From Axinella damicornis (Eukaryota > Porifera > Demospongiae > Axinellida > Axinellidae), in assembly GCA_963931865.1 (NCBI GenBank), contig OZ007507.1:14008450-14072449 (forward strand): a stretch of DNA of 64,000 nucleotides, written 5' to 3'. The translations under genes were made by a program, and so were the position numbers. Shown here in pieces: positions 12,550 to 25,200 of the stretch. Numbering within the stretch: position 1 is the first letter of the stretch; every line of letters begins with the position of its first letter. The notes under the pieces are model-generated. The model was given only the letters and a program-made list of their open reading frames with translations, did not search any database and had not been told where the DNA came from.

Positions 12550-12654
12550 GGTAATTGGTAAGTACTCTCCCGCTCTGTAACTACCGTAGTAAAGGCATGC
12601 TAAGGTGTTGAGTGTTGTCGTGGGCAGCTGTTTGAGCAGTGCTGAGTCGGCCAT
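12550..12654 (-). pseudogene. Possible SAP-like N-terminal remnant (copy 1)
   Basis: Reading down from an ATG at 12654, the start is MADSALLKQLPTTTLNTL. A similar start, MVDPSFLKQLPVPTLHVL, lies on the minus strand at 60702. Both recall the opening of SAP-type modules seen at the N-terminus of transposon-encoded proteins in invertebrates. The downstream sequence of each has no further recognisable domain. Assignment is tentative. Confidence 0.25.
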
Positions 12655-13087
12655 TGTGGCAAGAGGCTGGCTCGCGAGACTACAGCAGACTAAGCAGCAG
12701 CAGACTTCAGCATCTTCCAAGAAATGACCACTTTTGTTCAGCATCTCGAACATCGTTCCCACACGCACCTCACTTAGTATTTCGCCCCACCCAGTTCATC
12801 CCACTCTTTCCTGTCTGTGAAAATGTCATTAGCCTACCTGCAAGTAGTTCTATATATATAGTGTGGTTTTACTACAGCCAAATTGACCACAGTGGTGAGT
12901 GGTGTCAATTGACCTATAATCTATTTTAGGTGTTAAAGGACTTATATGTACTTAATTAAGGTTGTAGAATAGCTAGAATAACGTATAGCTACTAGTTTTT
13001 GCTTATCTAAAACTGAGAAAGAAAGTATCTATAGACTTATTGCTTTCAGAGAGTACCTTCAACTATGCTCATACTCTTTCTGTGCAG

Positions 13088-16000
13088 GGAAATGTGCAAG
13101 TTGCAGTGATCCTACTCATTTTATTCACACCAACTGAAAGTACATAGCTATAGCTACAATGTCGGAGGGTATAATAGTTTGATGTCTGTTACCACATATT
13201 CATTTGGCCAGCACTCTTACCAAACATGCAAGCCTCTACACATGTGAAATTTTCCTCTCAAGTTACTGTTATCTTCTACTGCAGGTGCAGTGTTCTTGAG
13301 CTCTGAAGTGTCTGGAACATCAGTAGATCCTGACAACCCGTGTCCAGGAGACAGGCTGGTGTACACCTGCACCTCTACTGATGGTGTTTTATCCTGGGAT
13401 ATTGGAGGAACTAATGTGGGTGCATATATTGGCTCTGTAAATACTGTGGGTGACACTCGGACACCTGCTGCCCTACCAGGAGTTGTAGCAAACCTCACCG
13501 CCAAGGATGGAATGGTGCTCACTTCTACTCTGACAATCCCAGCTGCTGGAAGTGTTGTAGCCAATGAGTCGAATATTATTTGTGCAGATTTGGAAGCAAA
13601 CATCAACAGCACAGTGCTCCGCATAATAGGTGAATATGTTTGTTATAATTTGGCTTCGTGAGCTAGCTCCGGTTAATTATGTGGCCGTCAGCTAATCATG
13701 TCCTTTGAATTTGAAGTATTGGTGTGCATGTACATGGCATGATAAATGTATGCACTGGAACATAAATGGATTGTCTTCAAGGTTTTTATGTATAAGCTCA
13801 CCTATTCAAGTGTGTTGCTGTGTCATATTGATCCCCATTATGACCTCAGCCCTTTTATCAAATGCTTCTACTATCGAGTGACGATTCTCTGCATCGCATG
13901 CACCAATGGACTGGCTGCTATACATGTACCTTTTACCAACTCACTTCTTCTGGCCTCACCCTGCAATAATTGGCAAGCAGACCGTGCAAGCATGGAGTAA
14001 CCTTGACGTTGATGGTGGGCATGCGCATCTAGTCTTGCATGTATGGATATTGTACCTGCAATGTGTGCTTTTTGATCGTGATTAGATTCGGTAGTGACAT
14101 TGACAGTGTGGCATAAACAGCTAGGTAAAATCATGCAATATATATTTACTGGTTTCTTTGTGCCATTGGATTATGCTGGAATGTTATGATTTGCAGCTGC
14201 TTTGGTTTCATGTATACAGTGTATTGTGTCTATATATGTGAATTAAGTTAAGCAAAGTTGGGTATTTCAGCTTGAGTATTAGCATGACGTCATGTAAGGC
14301 CTTCATGTATCCTAACTATGACAGTGGCTGATCCAGGATTCTTAGGGGAGGGTGGCATTGTCATTATTGAAGGAGAATGGACAGATCAATGGTATTTGAA
14401 TTTTTGCCATGTAACTCAGCCATCCCTTGGACTTGATGAGCTTGTGAAAGCAAATTCCATTAGTTTTCCATTTATTCCAGGTCCACCACCTGCCCCCTCC
14501 ATATCACTCAATGCCACCATCTCTGCGACTCAGAACCCAACCACTCACCATGTGACCATCAACTGGGCAGAGCCGCTCCTCTCCTCCGGCATATCTCGCT
14601 ACGTCCTCACTGTCAGCCCCACAGCACCACCCTGTGCCAGTGGCCAGTGTTTCTTGGGAGCAGCAGAGAGGGGGACCCAGCTCACACTGAACACTGGCCA
14701 GAGATATAACCTCACAGTACGGGCTGATAACTGTGGTGATACACAAATGGGGACAGAGAGTGATCAACTTGCTGTACTTCTTCGAGGTGAGTTATGATTT
14801 ATGTGCGTCGTTCAGTGTGCTGGTGAGTGTGTATGTGAGAAATTTTGTGTACATGTGTCCATGTGATGAAAAATTCAGAGACTTACCATATGACAGTTCT
14901 GCAGTCAATACTGATGGAAGCCTGGATAGATCGATTGGTATATGTAATAGCATGATTTGGAGTGCAATTTGGGAATTAATTGCACAAGTAAGGTTTGTAA
15001 TTTCACGAGGCGAAGCCGAGTGAAATTACTGACCTTACGAGTGCAATTAATTCCCAAAATTGCACTCCAAATCATGCTATCACATATTAATCATATAGAA
15101 ACTGAGTTATCAATCAGTTGCACAGCAAAGAATCTTTGATACACTCATCATACAGCAATAACTGTACACAGAAAGTATATGCAACGACACGGATGCAGCT
15201 ATCAGTCTCTATTATGTAGGCAGGAGGTCCTTGACGCTGTGTAGTAGCGTACTGCATGCTTGAATTGATTGTACCAGCACTAGCCTCAGACAGTGATGCC
15301 ACGCTGTTTTTGCCACCGTCTCAAGCCGCCGTACGTCCCCAGTTGTTGGTACTCCTGTCGGTATCCTTCAGGTCGCGTGGCAACTCTTGGGTGCTGCTGG
15401 GACCTAGTAAGCATTGCTCGTAGGCAGAGCAGTGGGTGTGGCAGCATCGCCTTGCTGTTTATTGTCCATGGTTCGAGCGGTATGCGACCGTCGAGTACGA
15501 GTTCCGGTGTCAGTCGCGTCGAGTACGAGTTCTCCCGCCCCAGCGACATCTTTGGTATTTTCGCACACGCTCTCATGAAGAAACTCAACAACAGTGGGAT
15601 AGAAAAATTCACTTGACCAGTACCTACCCTCTGCCATGACGTTTAGTTACCTTTATGCGCTCGATTATCGTTTGCTTACTTTTCTGTTCGAACCTAGAAA
15701 CCACGTAGAAACCGCTGCGGCATTAACCAATCAGCTCGTGATTACACATTTTGCACTCGTACCAGTGCAAAATAGTGTAATCAGCAGTTGATTGGCTGAA
15801 AGCAGTGCAGATTACAGAAATAATTGCACTCTCGCGGTATAGGCATTTTATACAGAAACTTGTTATCACTATATGATTAAGAAGTAAATCCATCAGAAAT
15901 TTTCCCAGTAGGATCCCATACTGGCATGCGAATTGTAACTTAGATTGTGTTGCAGTATCTGCATTTAATTTAACACAATGGTTCTCCAACAGTCCCTGCA

Positions 16001-16972
16001 GTTCCTACCAGCTGTGTTACTATCCTAACGTACAACCAGCCATCAGGAAGGCTGCTGTTCATTGACACCACCTGGGATACCGTACCAGTGAGCAAACTCA
16101 ATTACAGCCATCTAGTGAAAATGATTCTATGTTATTCAGATCGTAGTTACTCTGTTGGATAGGTTGGCAAATCTCTGTTTACACTCTCCAGAGTCCAGCA
16201 TATCTCGTTTTTAGACCAGACTATACAAAGGGCGCAGTAGAAGCCCAAAGGTCTCACTGCCTTTTGGTAGAGGCCTAGTGAGAACATTTGTGTCATGCAC
16301 CTCTCCCTCTAGGACCCTGAGGAAATATCCCCAGGTCTGAGTGGGAATGTCACACAGTACTTGATCAGCTTCCAAACTGGGTCTTCCGTGAATACTGAGG
16401 ATGTGAACATTTCCAGGTGTACAGTGACAGAATGTAGGCTCACCTATGAGGCAGCATCCACCAGCAGTGTTTATGAGAGTGTGTCAGTGGCTGCTGAGAA
16501 TGTGGTGGGAGTGGGAGCTGCTAGAACATGTACAGCACAACCCATCAGTGAGTTCGTAGACAATCAGTACAGTGTAATTTTTTTTCACCTATTCGTATAT
16601 TGTTTCATAATCATTGGCAAACTTGTAGACAGAAAGGAATCAGTGTCCATGAATGACTATCAACGGTTGGTTTACAACTGTGTTCCTCAGTTTCCTGTGG
16701 ACACCGCTGGCCGGTATATTCACCCGCCAGACGCTGGGAGCGACGTACATACGTCTCCTGCTGGCGGGAGACCATTCTCCTCTCCCTTTCACCCTGCCAT
16801 CTATGGTCTCTTAGCTCTTCAGTGGCATTTCGTCTGTGTCTCTGTACTGTAAGACACCTAGCACTGTCTTCTTCAAGGATAATTATACAGTGTACCATGA
16901 TAATGTACATGTTGCGCATTGTCCCGGGGGTTTGTACGGGTAATTTATGTGTGGGGCCCAATAACAAGACAT

Positions 16973-17008
<36 letters not shown>

Positions 17009-18340
17009 CATATACATTAGCCCAGATTTCGACCCACACTGCATGATCATGTCCATTCGACAATTACTCATAAACACAACAACTGTACCAGGCTAGCTAG
17101 ATCTACACTCCCCTGTTAGGCTGCCCCTTTCATGGATGTTGGTCTAACAACTTTTGGTGATCAAAAAGACTTGTTTCTTTTATTGCAGGTACAACAAACA
17201 ATGTTCTAAGAGTAACAGTGTTCAATGTCAGCTTCCCTACAAATGTTCAGCTACAATGCACATTTCAATCTGGGTTCACTGGCTCTGCTCGCTGTAGAGT
17301 CCAGTATGGGACTGACCCCACCTACATGAACCTGCCGTACTCTGCTGAGTCCAACAACTCTGGCATGGCGGGTGAATCTGTGGGTGTGGCACTCAGGGAG
17401 AGACTGAACTCATCAACTACATATTACTTTACTGTGTCTGCAAGTAGTGGTGATGTCACGGTCGTAGTGCAAGGATCCTTTACAACTCCACAGTACAGTA
17501 AGTATTATTATGTTGTGAAATGAGACTGTGAAAGGTGTGAGCACTAGCTGTCAGCTTTACATTACTGTTTCTTTGCTCCTCCTGCAACAGATTGTCCTCT
17601 CCATGAACTGCAGATGGTAGGCTCCCCCACAGATGACAGCTACCCCCAGTGTCAACTCAACCAGGACACAGTGACTACCGTAACCATTCCCAACGGTGTG
17701 ATATTGGTATCCTGCTACAGTGGGAGACAGTTTGTGTCCGTAGCATCATATGTGTGTGACAAAGGCTATCAACCCAATGTGAATTCCAGTGTGCGGGTGT
17801 GCAGGGATAATGGAGTGTGGTCTGGAAATGCCATATCCTGTGGTAAGTAGGTTACTATAATATTATATGCGTCTTGTAATAACGCGTGTATGTATGCAGT
17901 TGCACGCACTGCATATTTAGGTAACAAGACATTGATTTAACCAAAAGCCTCTTCCATGGGTCTCAGAGCAGACACTGCCATTTGCATGTATGCATGTATT
18001 CTACCATAGAGCTTGTATCATAACTGAATGACTTATAGGCCTTTCAGAGACTATACAGACTACCCTCAGCTCTGGTGCTGCTGTGGGGATTACTGCAGCG
18101 ATCACAGGCACTACCGCACTTGTCATTGGAGTCCTGACTGGTGTTCTGGTGTACCACTGCATCAACAAGTGCCGGTCAAAGAAACCCAAACCTCAGCAGG
18201 AGACAGTTCCAGATTATGAACTGGTTTCTGCCACCACAAGTGGAGGGGAGAAGATTGAAGTAAGAGAGAACATGGCATACGGTCCTGTGCAGAAGATTGA
18301 ACTCAGAGAGAATGTTGCCTATGGACCCTTGCAGCACTGA
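13088..18340 (+). CDS. Ig-FN3-FN3-FN3-CCP single-pass receptor, gene A
   Basis: Exons: 13088-13139, 13285-13629, 14481-14786, 15993-16087, 16313-16547, 17189-17497, 17591-17842, 18039-18340. All are GT-AG, phases 1,1,1,0,1,1,1, giving 631 codons plus stop. The true ATG lies in an unseen 5' exon. The first listed exon supplies the signal core VAVILLILF. Domains follow: Ig-like (residues about 18-132), FN3 (to 234), FN3 split by the phase-0 intron (to 344), a degenerate FN3-like module with TTYYFTVSA (to 447), and CCP/sushi (to 531). The TM segment is about GVLTGVLVYHCI, followed by basic CRSKKPKP. The tail has YELVS and two copies of a 14-residue motif, KIEVRENMAYGPVQ and KIELRENVAYGPLQ. A receptor or adhesion role is inferred; the ligand is unknown. 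Gene B is its paralogue. Confidence 0.85.
14939..15088. mobile_element. 150-bp foldback in an intron of gene A
   Basis: The left arm atatgtaatagcatgatttg and its inverse at the right end flank a small loop gaggcgaagccga. Arms are about 68 bases with a few mismatches. A second hairpin at 15725-15797 (accaatcagct...gttgattggct) lies in the same intron. The CG-richer stretch between them (15290-15640) may be the body of a larger inserted element. Confidence 0.7.
16976..17004. repeat. (TACA)n microsatellite
   Basis: About seven units of tacatacatac lie in the intron before the third FN3-like exon of gene A. Confidence 0.85.
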
Positions 18341-18614
18341 TAGTTATCTTTCCATCCATGCATATGAAGGTAGCTACAAGTTTCTCATTGGTAGTAAAAT
18401 CATCTAGCAAAATTTATACCAGTTCTCGTCCACTGGAGGTTGTTTTGGAACAGTTACTAAAAGTTACTGCTTTTTTTATCTGGTTTGCAGTTTCGAAATA
18501 TCCTGTAGTCATTAGTACCTAGCTACATGGTTGTTTCTGTATGGTGTCTAATAATCCAAATTCCATACACAATTAATACACATTACTTATTCCATTCACG
18601 TATACAATGTATAT

Positions 18615-18755
18615 GTCGGAAGGGAGAGGAAACGAGGGAGGGACAGAGAAAGGGAGGGAGAGAGGGATCGAGAGAGGGAGGGACAGACAGAGGGATGGGA
18701 GGGAGAGACAGAGGGAGGGACAGACAGAGGGAGAGAGAGAGGGAAGGTGTGAGGG
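18615..18755. repeat. Purine-rich (GGGA/GAGA) low-complexity tract
   Basis: About 140 bases of almost pure purine (gggagggacaga words) start 280 bases past the gene A stop. The open frames on either strand come from composition alone. A similar tract lies at 19628-19765. Confidence 0.8.
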
Positions 18756-19291
18756 AGTGACATGTCCACGAGGAAAGATAGACATCCAATACTATATGTA
18801 GCTAACACTGCCCTCACTCTAGATCTTCCTTTACAGAAATGGATGATCTCCGAGTCAAAGTCAGGTAGACCAGCCATACGCTACTACCCAAATCTCGTAA
18901 GCCAGTTATCACAGAGGGGAGTGTTGCAGTCCGAATCTCACCTTCAAATTAGTCAGGTGAACAAGATGTCATGCCAGCAAAGGTGGATAGAGTTTCTGTG
19001 ATGAAGAGGGAAGAGAATTCACAAAAGCCTGCTCAGTCTCAAGGCTCACCCACATTTCCCTCGGATATGGGAGCCATAAGAATAATAAGGCACAGACAAG
19101 TTTGCTTCTCAATAAAGGGCCCCCATATTCTTCAAAGGGGTCAAACATCACCAGGAAAGAGATAGGCTTCCTTATACTCGAGTTGCTGTAATGGCAGCTA
19201 ATGGTGAAGACCACGTGGTGGATGCTTCGCAAGAGTAAGATTCAACCGCAAATTGTGATACCTTGGCTAAGTACATCTTGGTCGTTCTTTG

Positions 19292-19343
19292 ATTGCACTT
19301 TGGCAATCTTCATAGGGCAAAAAAGATTGCTAAAGTGCAATTG
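19292..19343. repeat. Short inverted repeat
   Basis: gattgcactttggcaatctt is followed after 13 bases by its near inverse aagattgctaaagtgcaatt. It is a small hairpin of unknown origin. Confidence 0.65.
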
Positions 19344-19409
19344 AAACGTTGCAATTTAAGTATTTTCAACATACTGCCAAGATCTACTGAGCCTAAGGAT
19401 ACCTTTAGC

Positions 19410-19560
19410 TAGTCTATTGAACCAGGCCCTTCTCTCAGTGCAGGAGGTTCAGGATGGGGTCTATGCCCCTCCCAAAACTTTTATGTGTTGTGAGAGAATG
19501 GTAGAGTATGCTCCACCATGACTTCCTGCACTGCGAGAGAAGGGTCTGCTCAATAGACTA
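19410..19560. mobile_element. 151-bp TIR element
   Basis: The arms tagtctattgaaccaggccc / inverse ending gggtctgctcaatagacta are about 38 bases long and include ttctctc..tgcaggagg. The interior is not coding. Confidence 0.7.
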
Positions 19561-20729
19561 ATTAGCCTATAGCTACCTCCCTTGTTGTTCTATAAGCCAA
19601 CATTTAGAACAAGTAGTGAGACACTAGTGGGAGGAAGGGGGTACAGGGAAGGAAGAGGAGGGAGGGTGGAGGGGAGAGAGGGAGAAAAGACAGGGAGGGA
19701 AAGAGGAAATTCGAAGAGAGGGAGGGAAAGAAGGGGGTGAAATGGAGGGAGGGTGAAAGGGAAGTTGCTGCATGCTTCACTGTACTATACCTTTGTATGG
19801 CCGAAAGTAAAAATGACTTCATGGATGGAAATTCTCTTCAAATACAACGATAATATTCATACACAGCTGAGTAGATATTTTGAGCTCCGACGGGGAAATC
19901 CTTAAGGATTTCCTGAAGTTCATCCCTGCCTCCCAAGGCCAGGCATTCACATGCACTGCTAACACTTAATTAGCTGAGTTAAGGATTCGAAAATCTGGTG
20001 AAGGAGGAAGTCCTATAGCCACCCACCCACATCCTGCCTGCATCTGGTTTGGTGACTTTGGTCCTTGCGCCACATTCCCCAGTTATATACAATATACGTC
20101 CCCAATGGTGAAATTACAGAACATTAATTTTATAACATTGCTACCACCTCCATCGGTTAACTGGAGCACTGCTTTATAGGTACTCGAAACTCAACAAACT
20201 CAACAATATGATTAAGCTATTCACTCCAGAAAACTATCCAATAAATAAACTTCCAACTCCTTCGATCTCCAGTGCAGCTATGTAAATAATTATTATGGTA
20301 ACCTTAGCTCATCTATGGTAGCAAAATGTAAACAGTTGAACAGCATGCCATACAAATGCATACTTATCAGATCAGTTCATGCATGCAGTCCCAACTGTAC
20401 ATGCATTGCTGTGATCGGCTTTGGGCATGTCTATCTACACTGGATACATCAGACTGTACCATCATGACTCCGTCTGAAATGTTGAGAGATACGACGACAG
20501 CACAAACAAACAATGACCTGTTACACTGAACGTATTTGGAGTTTCGAATCTCAAGAGCAGTGATAAAACAAACTGAAACCACAACAACTCCTGTAAGAAA
20601 GCATTAACAAATGATGACATGATATACTGTATTTGTCAGATTAACACCAAGACTTTCGTATCTCAAGAACTACGAACTGAAAACTACAACCCAGCCCATA
20701 CAGCTGGGTACAGCCATGGTGTACTCACA

Positions 20730-21290
20730 TCGCTAAGGTAACCACTCACAAATGGAATAACTTTACCACCCACTGCTGACAGACCATTGAAGAAAGTGAG
20801 AGTGAAGCTACGAACAACTGGTTTCAGATATGTAGGCGTAGAGGAGTGGAATGATTGGGACCATGCTGAAATACAGAGTTCAGGTATCGTAACAGCAGTC
20901 TGCACAAATGCAAGAAGCAAGAATGAAACGATGCTGAAGAGATTGAAGATCCTGAAGGAGTTGAGTCTGCCTCCTAGCTAGCCTACTCAATGATGATGGC
21001 CATATTAGTAAGATTCCGGGTATTTCTGCGAACAATGTGAAATAAGGATTACTGATACCCAGTTGCTTCTTGAGAGCAGTAGGAAAGAAGAGGGCTGAGG
21101 CATAGCAGGTCATTGTTACAGTTGTGTAAATTATACTGAGGCATATTTATTAAGTAAGGAGGCTTGAAGATGATAAGAAATTCTGTAGGAAGGTCTCCTT
21201 TGTCTTTGCTTCTATGATGGAGTACCGTACTGGAATTCCTTTTCCTCTGGCAAAAGTCATTCCGGTTCTTTCCATTCATCCGTGCCATCA
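20730..21290 (-). pseudogene. Decayed MFS transporter fragment
   Basis: Reading down the minus strand, three frames carry consecutive pieces of one membrane protein. They are KGDLPTEFLIIFKPPYL, then SIIYTTVTMTCYASALFFP through FTLFAEIPGILL, then GRLNSFRIFNLFSIVSFLLL through GGKVIPFVSGYLSD. The order and spacing fit an SV2/organic-ion type major facilitator. At least two single-base frame breaks (near 21155 and 20970) and in-frame stops separate them. A donor-like gtgagtac follows SGYLSD, so this was once a spliced gene. It lies between the 3' ends of receptor genes A and B. Confidence 0.6.
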
Positions 21291-21299
21291 GTGTCTGTG

Positions 21300-22291
21300 A
21301 AATTCCATCACATGCAATGTATACATGTATATATCTATCAATTGTTCATGTGAGGGGTGTACAGTCCACCTGAGCTCCTGCAATATGATCAAATTTTGGA
21401 TTACCTTACAGTAAGTTCCAATTGGACAGGGTTAGCACCTTTTGATATCCAAATCCTTGCTGTATGGCCAAACGTGAAAACAGTTATGCACTGATATGCA
21501 GGTGGATGCCGTGATAGCAATAAGCACAAGCAAAATTAGGCATTTATCTTAGTCTGCATGGTCATTCCGTTCCATAAGTTACGATGCATGCATGTGCATG
21601 AAAAACACCCAGAAATGAACACACTAAAATTGTGATTGTACTTATGCTCATGTCATCCACAAGCTATTGTTTCAGCAATATGTGCCCTACCAATTTTGTT
21701 GATGTTGTCTCAGCACTTGTATATGGCCTGACGTTATGTTTGTTTTGACATGAACAGTTCCTTGTGCTAACAGCCAGTTGCATGGCAACCACTTACACAA
21801 GCTAGTTGCTTGGCAACATCTAAGAATTTGTGCTGACTAGCTACAACGCGAACCAAGGAGGAATGACCTCAAAGAGTGTACACTTAAAAACATGCACAGG
21901 ATCGATAAAATGTAGGAAGCAAATTGGAGATTTCACTGCAACAGTTCATTGTAATTACACATCGTAGGTAACGTCTTAGGAATGCCATGGTATACCTACT
22001 GAGGCCTCTATGCTCCAGCGTGCAGATGTTTTAACATGCATATAATAATACATGATCTCTCTGCATCATTATTCAGGTACACACCCTCCATATTTGCAAA
22101 CCCTGGGTGTTACTCACTATACATGGCTCTGATCCAGGCACTTCATATCATTAACGTGAACAGCTGATTCTATTAGCAACATAATATAAGAACACATTCA
22201 TCATGCAGTTGAAAGCAGTCCTCTTGATGACCCACTTCAACATAATAACGACAGACATGACATTGTATGAGTTTTATTATGAGACTATACA
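21300..22291. other. Intergenic 3' of gene B
   Basis: No coding exon or ordered repeat is recognised in this stretch of about 1 kb. It probably includes the 3' UTR of gene B. Confidence 0.35.
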
Positions 22292-25200
22292 CTAGTTTTG
22301 CATCACTGGTCCATAAGCTACATTTGTTTTCATCTCAATCCTACCACTGCCACCATCAGCCACTACCACAGACACCTCCTCATAGTTCACTTCACCATTC
22401 ACCTGCTGCTGCTGGAGACGTGGTGGTAGTGGTGGGGCGGGGTCGGGGGGATCAGAGTAGCAGTACTTGGATCTGTGCCTCCGCCTTGTCCTGAGAATCA
22501 CAACACAGACGTATGCAGCAGCAGTGGATAGGACCCCAATCACAAAAGCCGCAACAGCTGCGACACTTCCAATAACAGCTTCATTCAGTGCTGCATCAGT
22601 ACCTGGATGCATGCATATTTGTCAGTGACACAGATCAGAAGTGACTGACTGATCAGCTTTCAACACTCGATTATGTCAGCCTTATCAATTATTGGGAGGG
22701 GGCAGCATACTTAGGCAGTGCTGCAAAGAGGGATACTATTGTGAAATGGTTGCAGTTACCTGATTGGGTGAGGATGTATGGTGGAGTGCTTGCTTACTTG
22801 CCCCCAGAACATTCAGGTGCACTGCCCCCACAAAACCATTCATTGTCAAGCTTATAGGGTGTCCAGATGTGGTCTTTTTGCTCACTATGTAGTCTTACAA
22901 GAACAAGTTTTAATGAAAGTTACAAAAAGCAGAGCAATGGCCTGGGAATGAGGCTAAGCCATCATTGCTTTCCATTAGTCAATCCAATAAAGGGAGATTT
23001 AAGTGGGTGGATCTGGGACTGGTTTTAGCTGAAATTTTATGCTGTATTACCTTCCCATGGAACACAAACTGGTGCAGTCCCATTCCACCTGCCATTCTCC
23101 TGGCACACTCTCACTTGGGCTGCGGACCTCCCAGGTGCCCCGGCTGCCAACTGATGTCCAACGTCACAGGTGTAGTATGCAAGAGCTCCTGTCATTCTTC
23201 CAGTGTAGCAGACACTGCCATGTTGAGTTTTGAGAGCACTTTCTGTCCTCCTACATGTTGCGTCAGAGGTTGATACTAGTGAACCTAGGACAGTATGATC
23301 ACAACCTGGGAGAGTGGGAAGAAGGATAGAGTTGTCCTATATGTACCATGATTAAGTACCCGATCTGTGCACACCTACTGACTAACCAATCAGACGGTCT
23401 GGGGGGAAAGGTACGGCAAGCTGTTGCAAAGGACTCTTATTAATTGCAAACTTTATGTGCACAGGAATATACTAGTAAATGGAGATCTGATGTACATATT
23501 AAAGCTATCTACAGTACGTATGCACAATCCCTGTTCATTACCTATCCTAAAGGAGTGTAGGACTTTGGTACAGAGATTTCCGTTTGCTGCTGCAATAGAA
23601 ATGTTGTAGTAGTATGTGGTATTGTGCTGCAAATTGTGAGAGAGGGGAATTGTCAGCACATCTCCACCAGTACCAGCATTGTCAGACACGTCATGATAGG
23701 ACAGGACGTGGTGGGAGGGGTCTGTTCCATACCAAACCTCACAGTGTGCCCTCTCAGTGAAGGCAGTGAGCAATCGGCACTCAACCATGACACTATTGCC
23801 TAATTCAAGTATCTCAACTTGCACTAGGTTGTTGATCATTCCTGAAAATGAAAGAAAAGCAGTAATTGAAGATGGTAATGTACAATTGTTGTGAAAACTG
23901 AGTCAGGTTATTGCAGCTAGCAAAATCAAAACTTTGCTGCTCCAAGGAACATGAACCTAGACCATCAACGTTTCAGGCCAATGCTCTACCAAGGGGTAAG
24001 GACTTCATTGTCCCTGATGTTTAAAGTTCTCTCAGGATCTCCTTGCTGGCCCCAAATCTAGTAGTTCAGGAGGGGATTAGTCTCACAACTTGCTTTTTAC
24101 ACAATATCATGTTGACATGATGCATGCAAGCAAACAAGAGGTGTAGTATGTGAACACAGCATTAACTCTAGCCTCCTTCCCAGTCCCACGCCCAGATTTT
24201 CGTCACTTGCAGTACTGCAAGCGACGACAAAAAGCCGGGCATGGGACAGGGAATGAGGCTACATAAGTGTGATCATTCCTATGCATACACCAATCATTAT
24301 AAACTGGACTTACTCAACGAGTTTCGATTACATGTCTGTTGTTGTCCCAGAGTAACCGCATTCCTTGCAGCTATCGAAACATGGTAGGATGAGTTGCTAG
24401 CACTCCGCGGGATGAAGCTGTGGATACAGGTACTCTCTGTACAGCCAGTTGAACTTTGCACTCTCTCAGTCACACTGCCGCCACTGTCACCTTGAAACAT
24501 AATCTCGTACTCTCTCACAGATGCGTTTAATCCAGGAGCAATCTCATTTGATGGTGGCTGTCAGTATTAGAACATACATAATATAAAGTCTCTGCACAAT
24601 CAATTTGATGCAATTCGTCATTTTGTATAATTATAACTATCTGAACATACATAGATTGTGAAAGGAGTGTAGTAGAATCATGTTTGCATGTGCTATCGGT
24701 CCACAATAAGGTAAATAACTTACCACTGCACTCCATTGAGTATCAACTGACATCAGTCTATTGGATGAGTAATTGTAGACTGCACAGCTGGTGCAATTGG
24801 TCGTGACTGCTGGCCCTAGAAAGAAAGAATTTGAGGTAGGATGTATTCGTGTGTACATACTATATGCATAGTACATCAATTAAATTATTAACACGGCACA
24901 CATGCATCTATACACTCAGCTCCAAAAATTGGAATCCAAAGATGATACTCACTGTAGTATGTACAGTCATGCTTATATGTCTGCACTCACTTTGGAGGGT
25001 GATGTGATATGGGCTACTTGGTTGTCCACTCTGACTATTATTGCAGTTATCACTTTGAACAGTGACACTGTAAGTCTGACCAACTCTCATTGTGAATGTC
25101 AACTCTCTCAATGCAAATTCCTCCATCTCTGGAGTCACCGTACACTGACCACTACCACCACAGAGAGGCACTGCTGGTACGACTGTGACGATATGGCGTG

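Noticed and set aside
15286..15640. Several overlapping frames on both strands as genes
   Set aside because: They share one CG-richer intronic insert of gene A. Open frames on four readings at once are a composition effect.
18573..18877. Pro/Ser/Leu and Arg/Gly/Glu-rich frames
   Set aside because: Produced by the purine-rich tract; they read open in several frames on both strands.
23930..24000. Functional tRNA gene
   Set aside because: A- and B-box-like words are present but the acceptor stem does not pair and the 5' part is missing.
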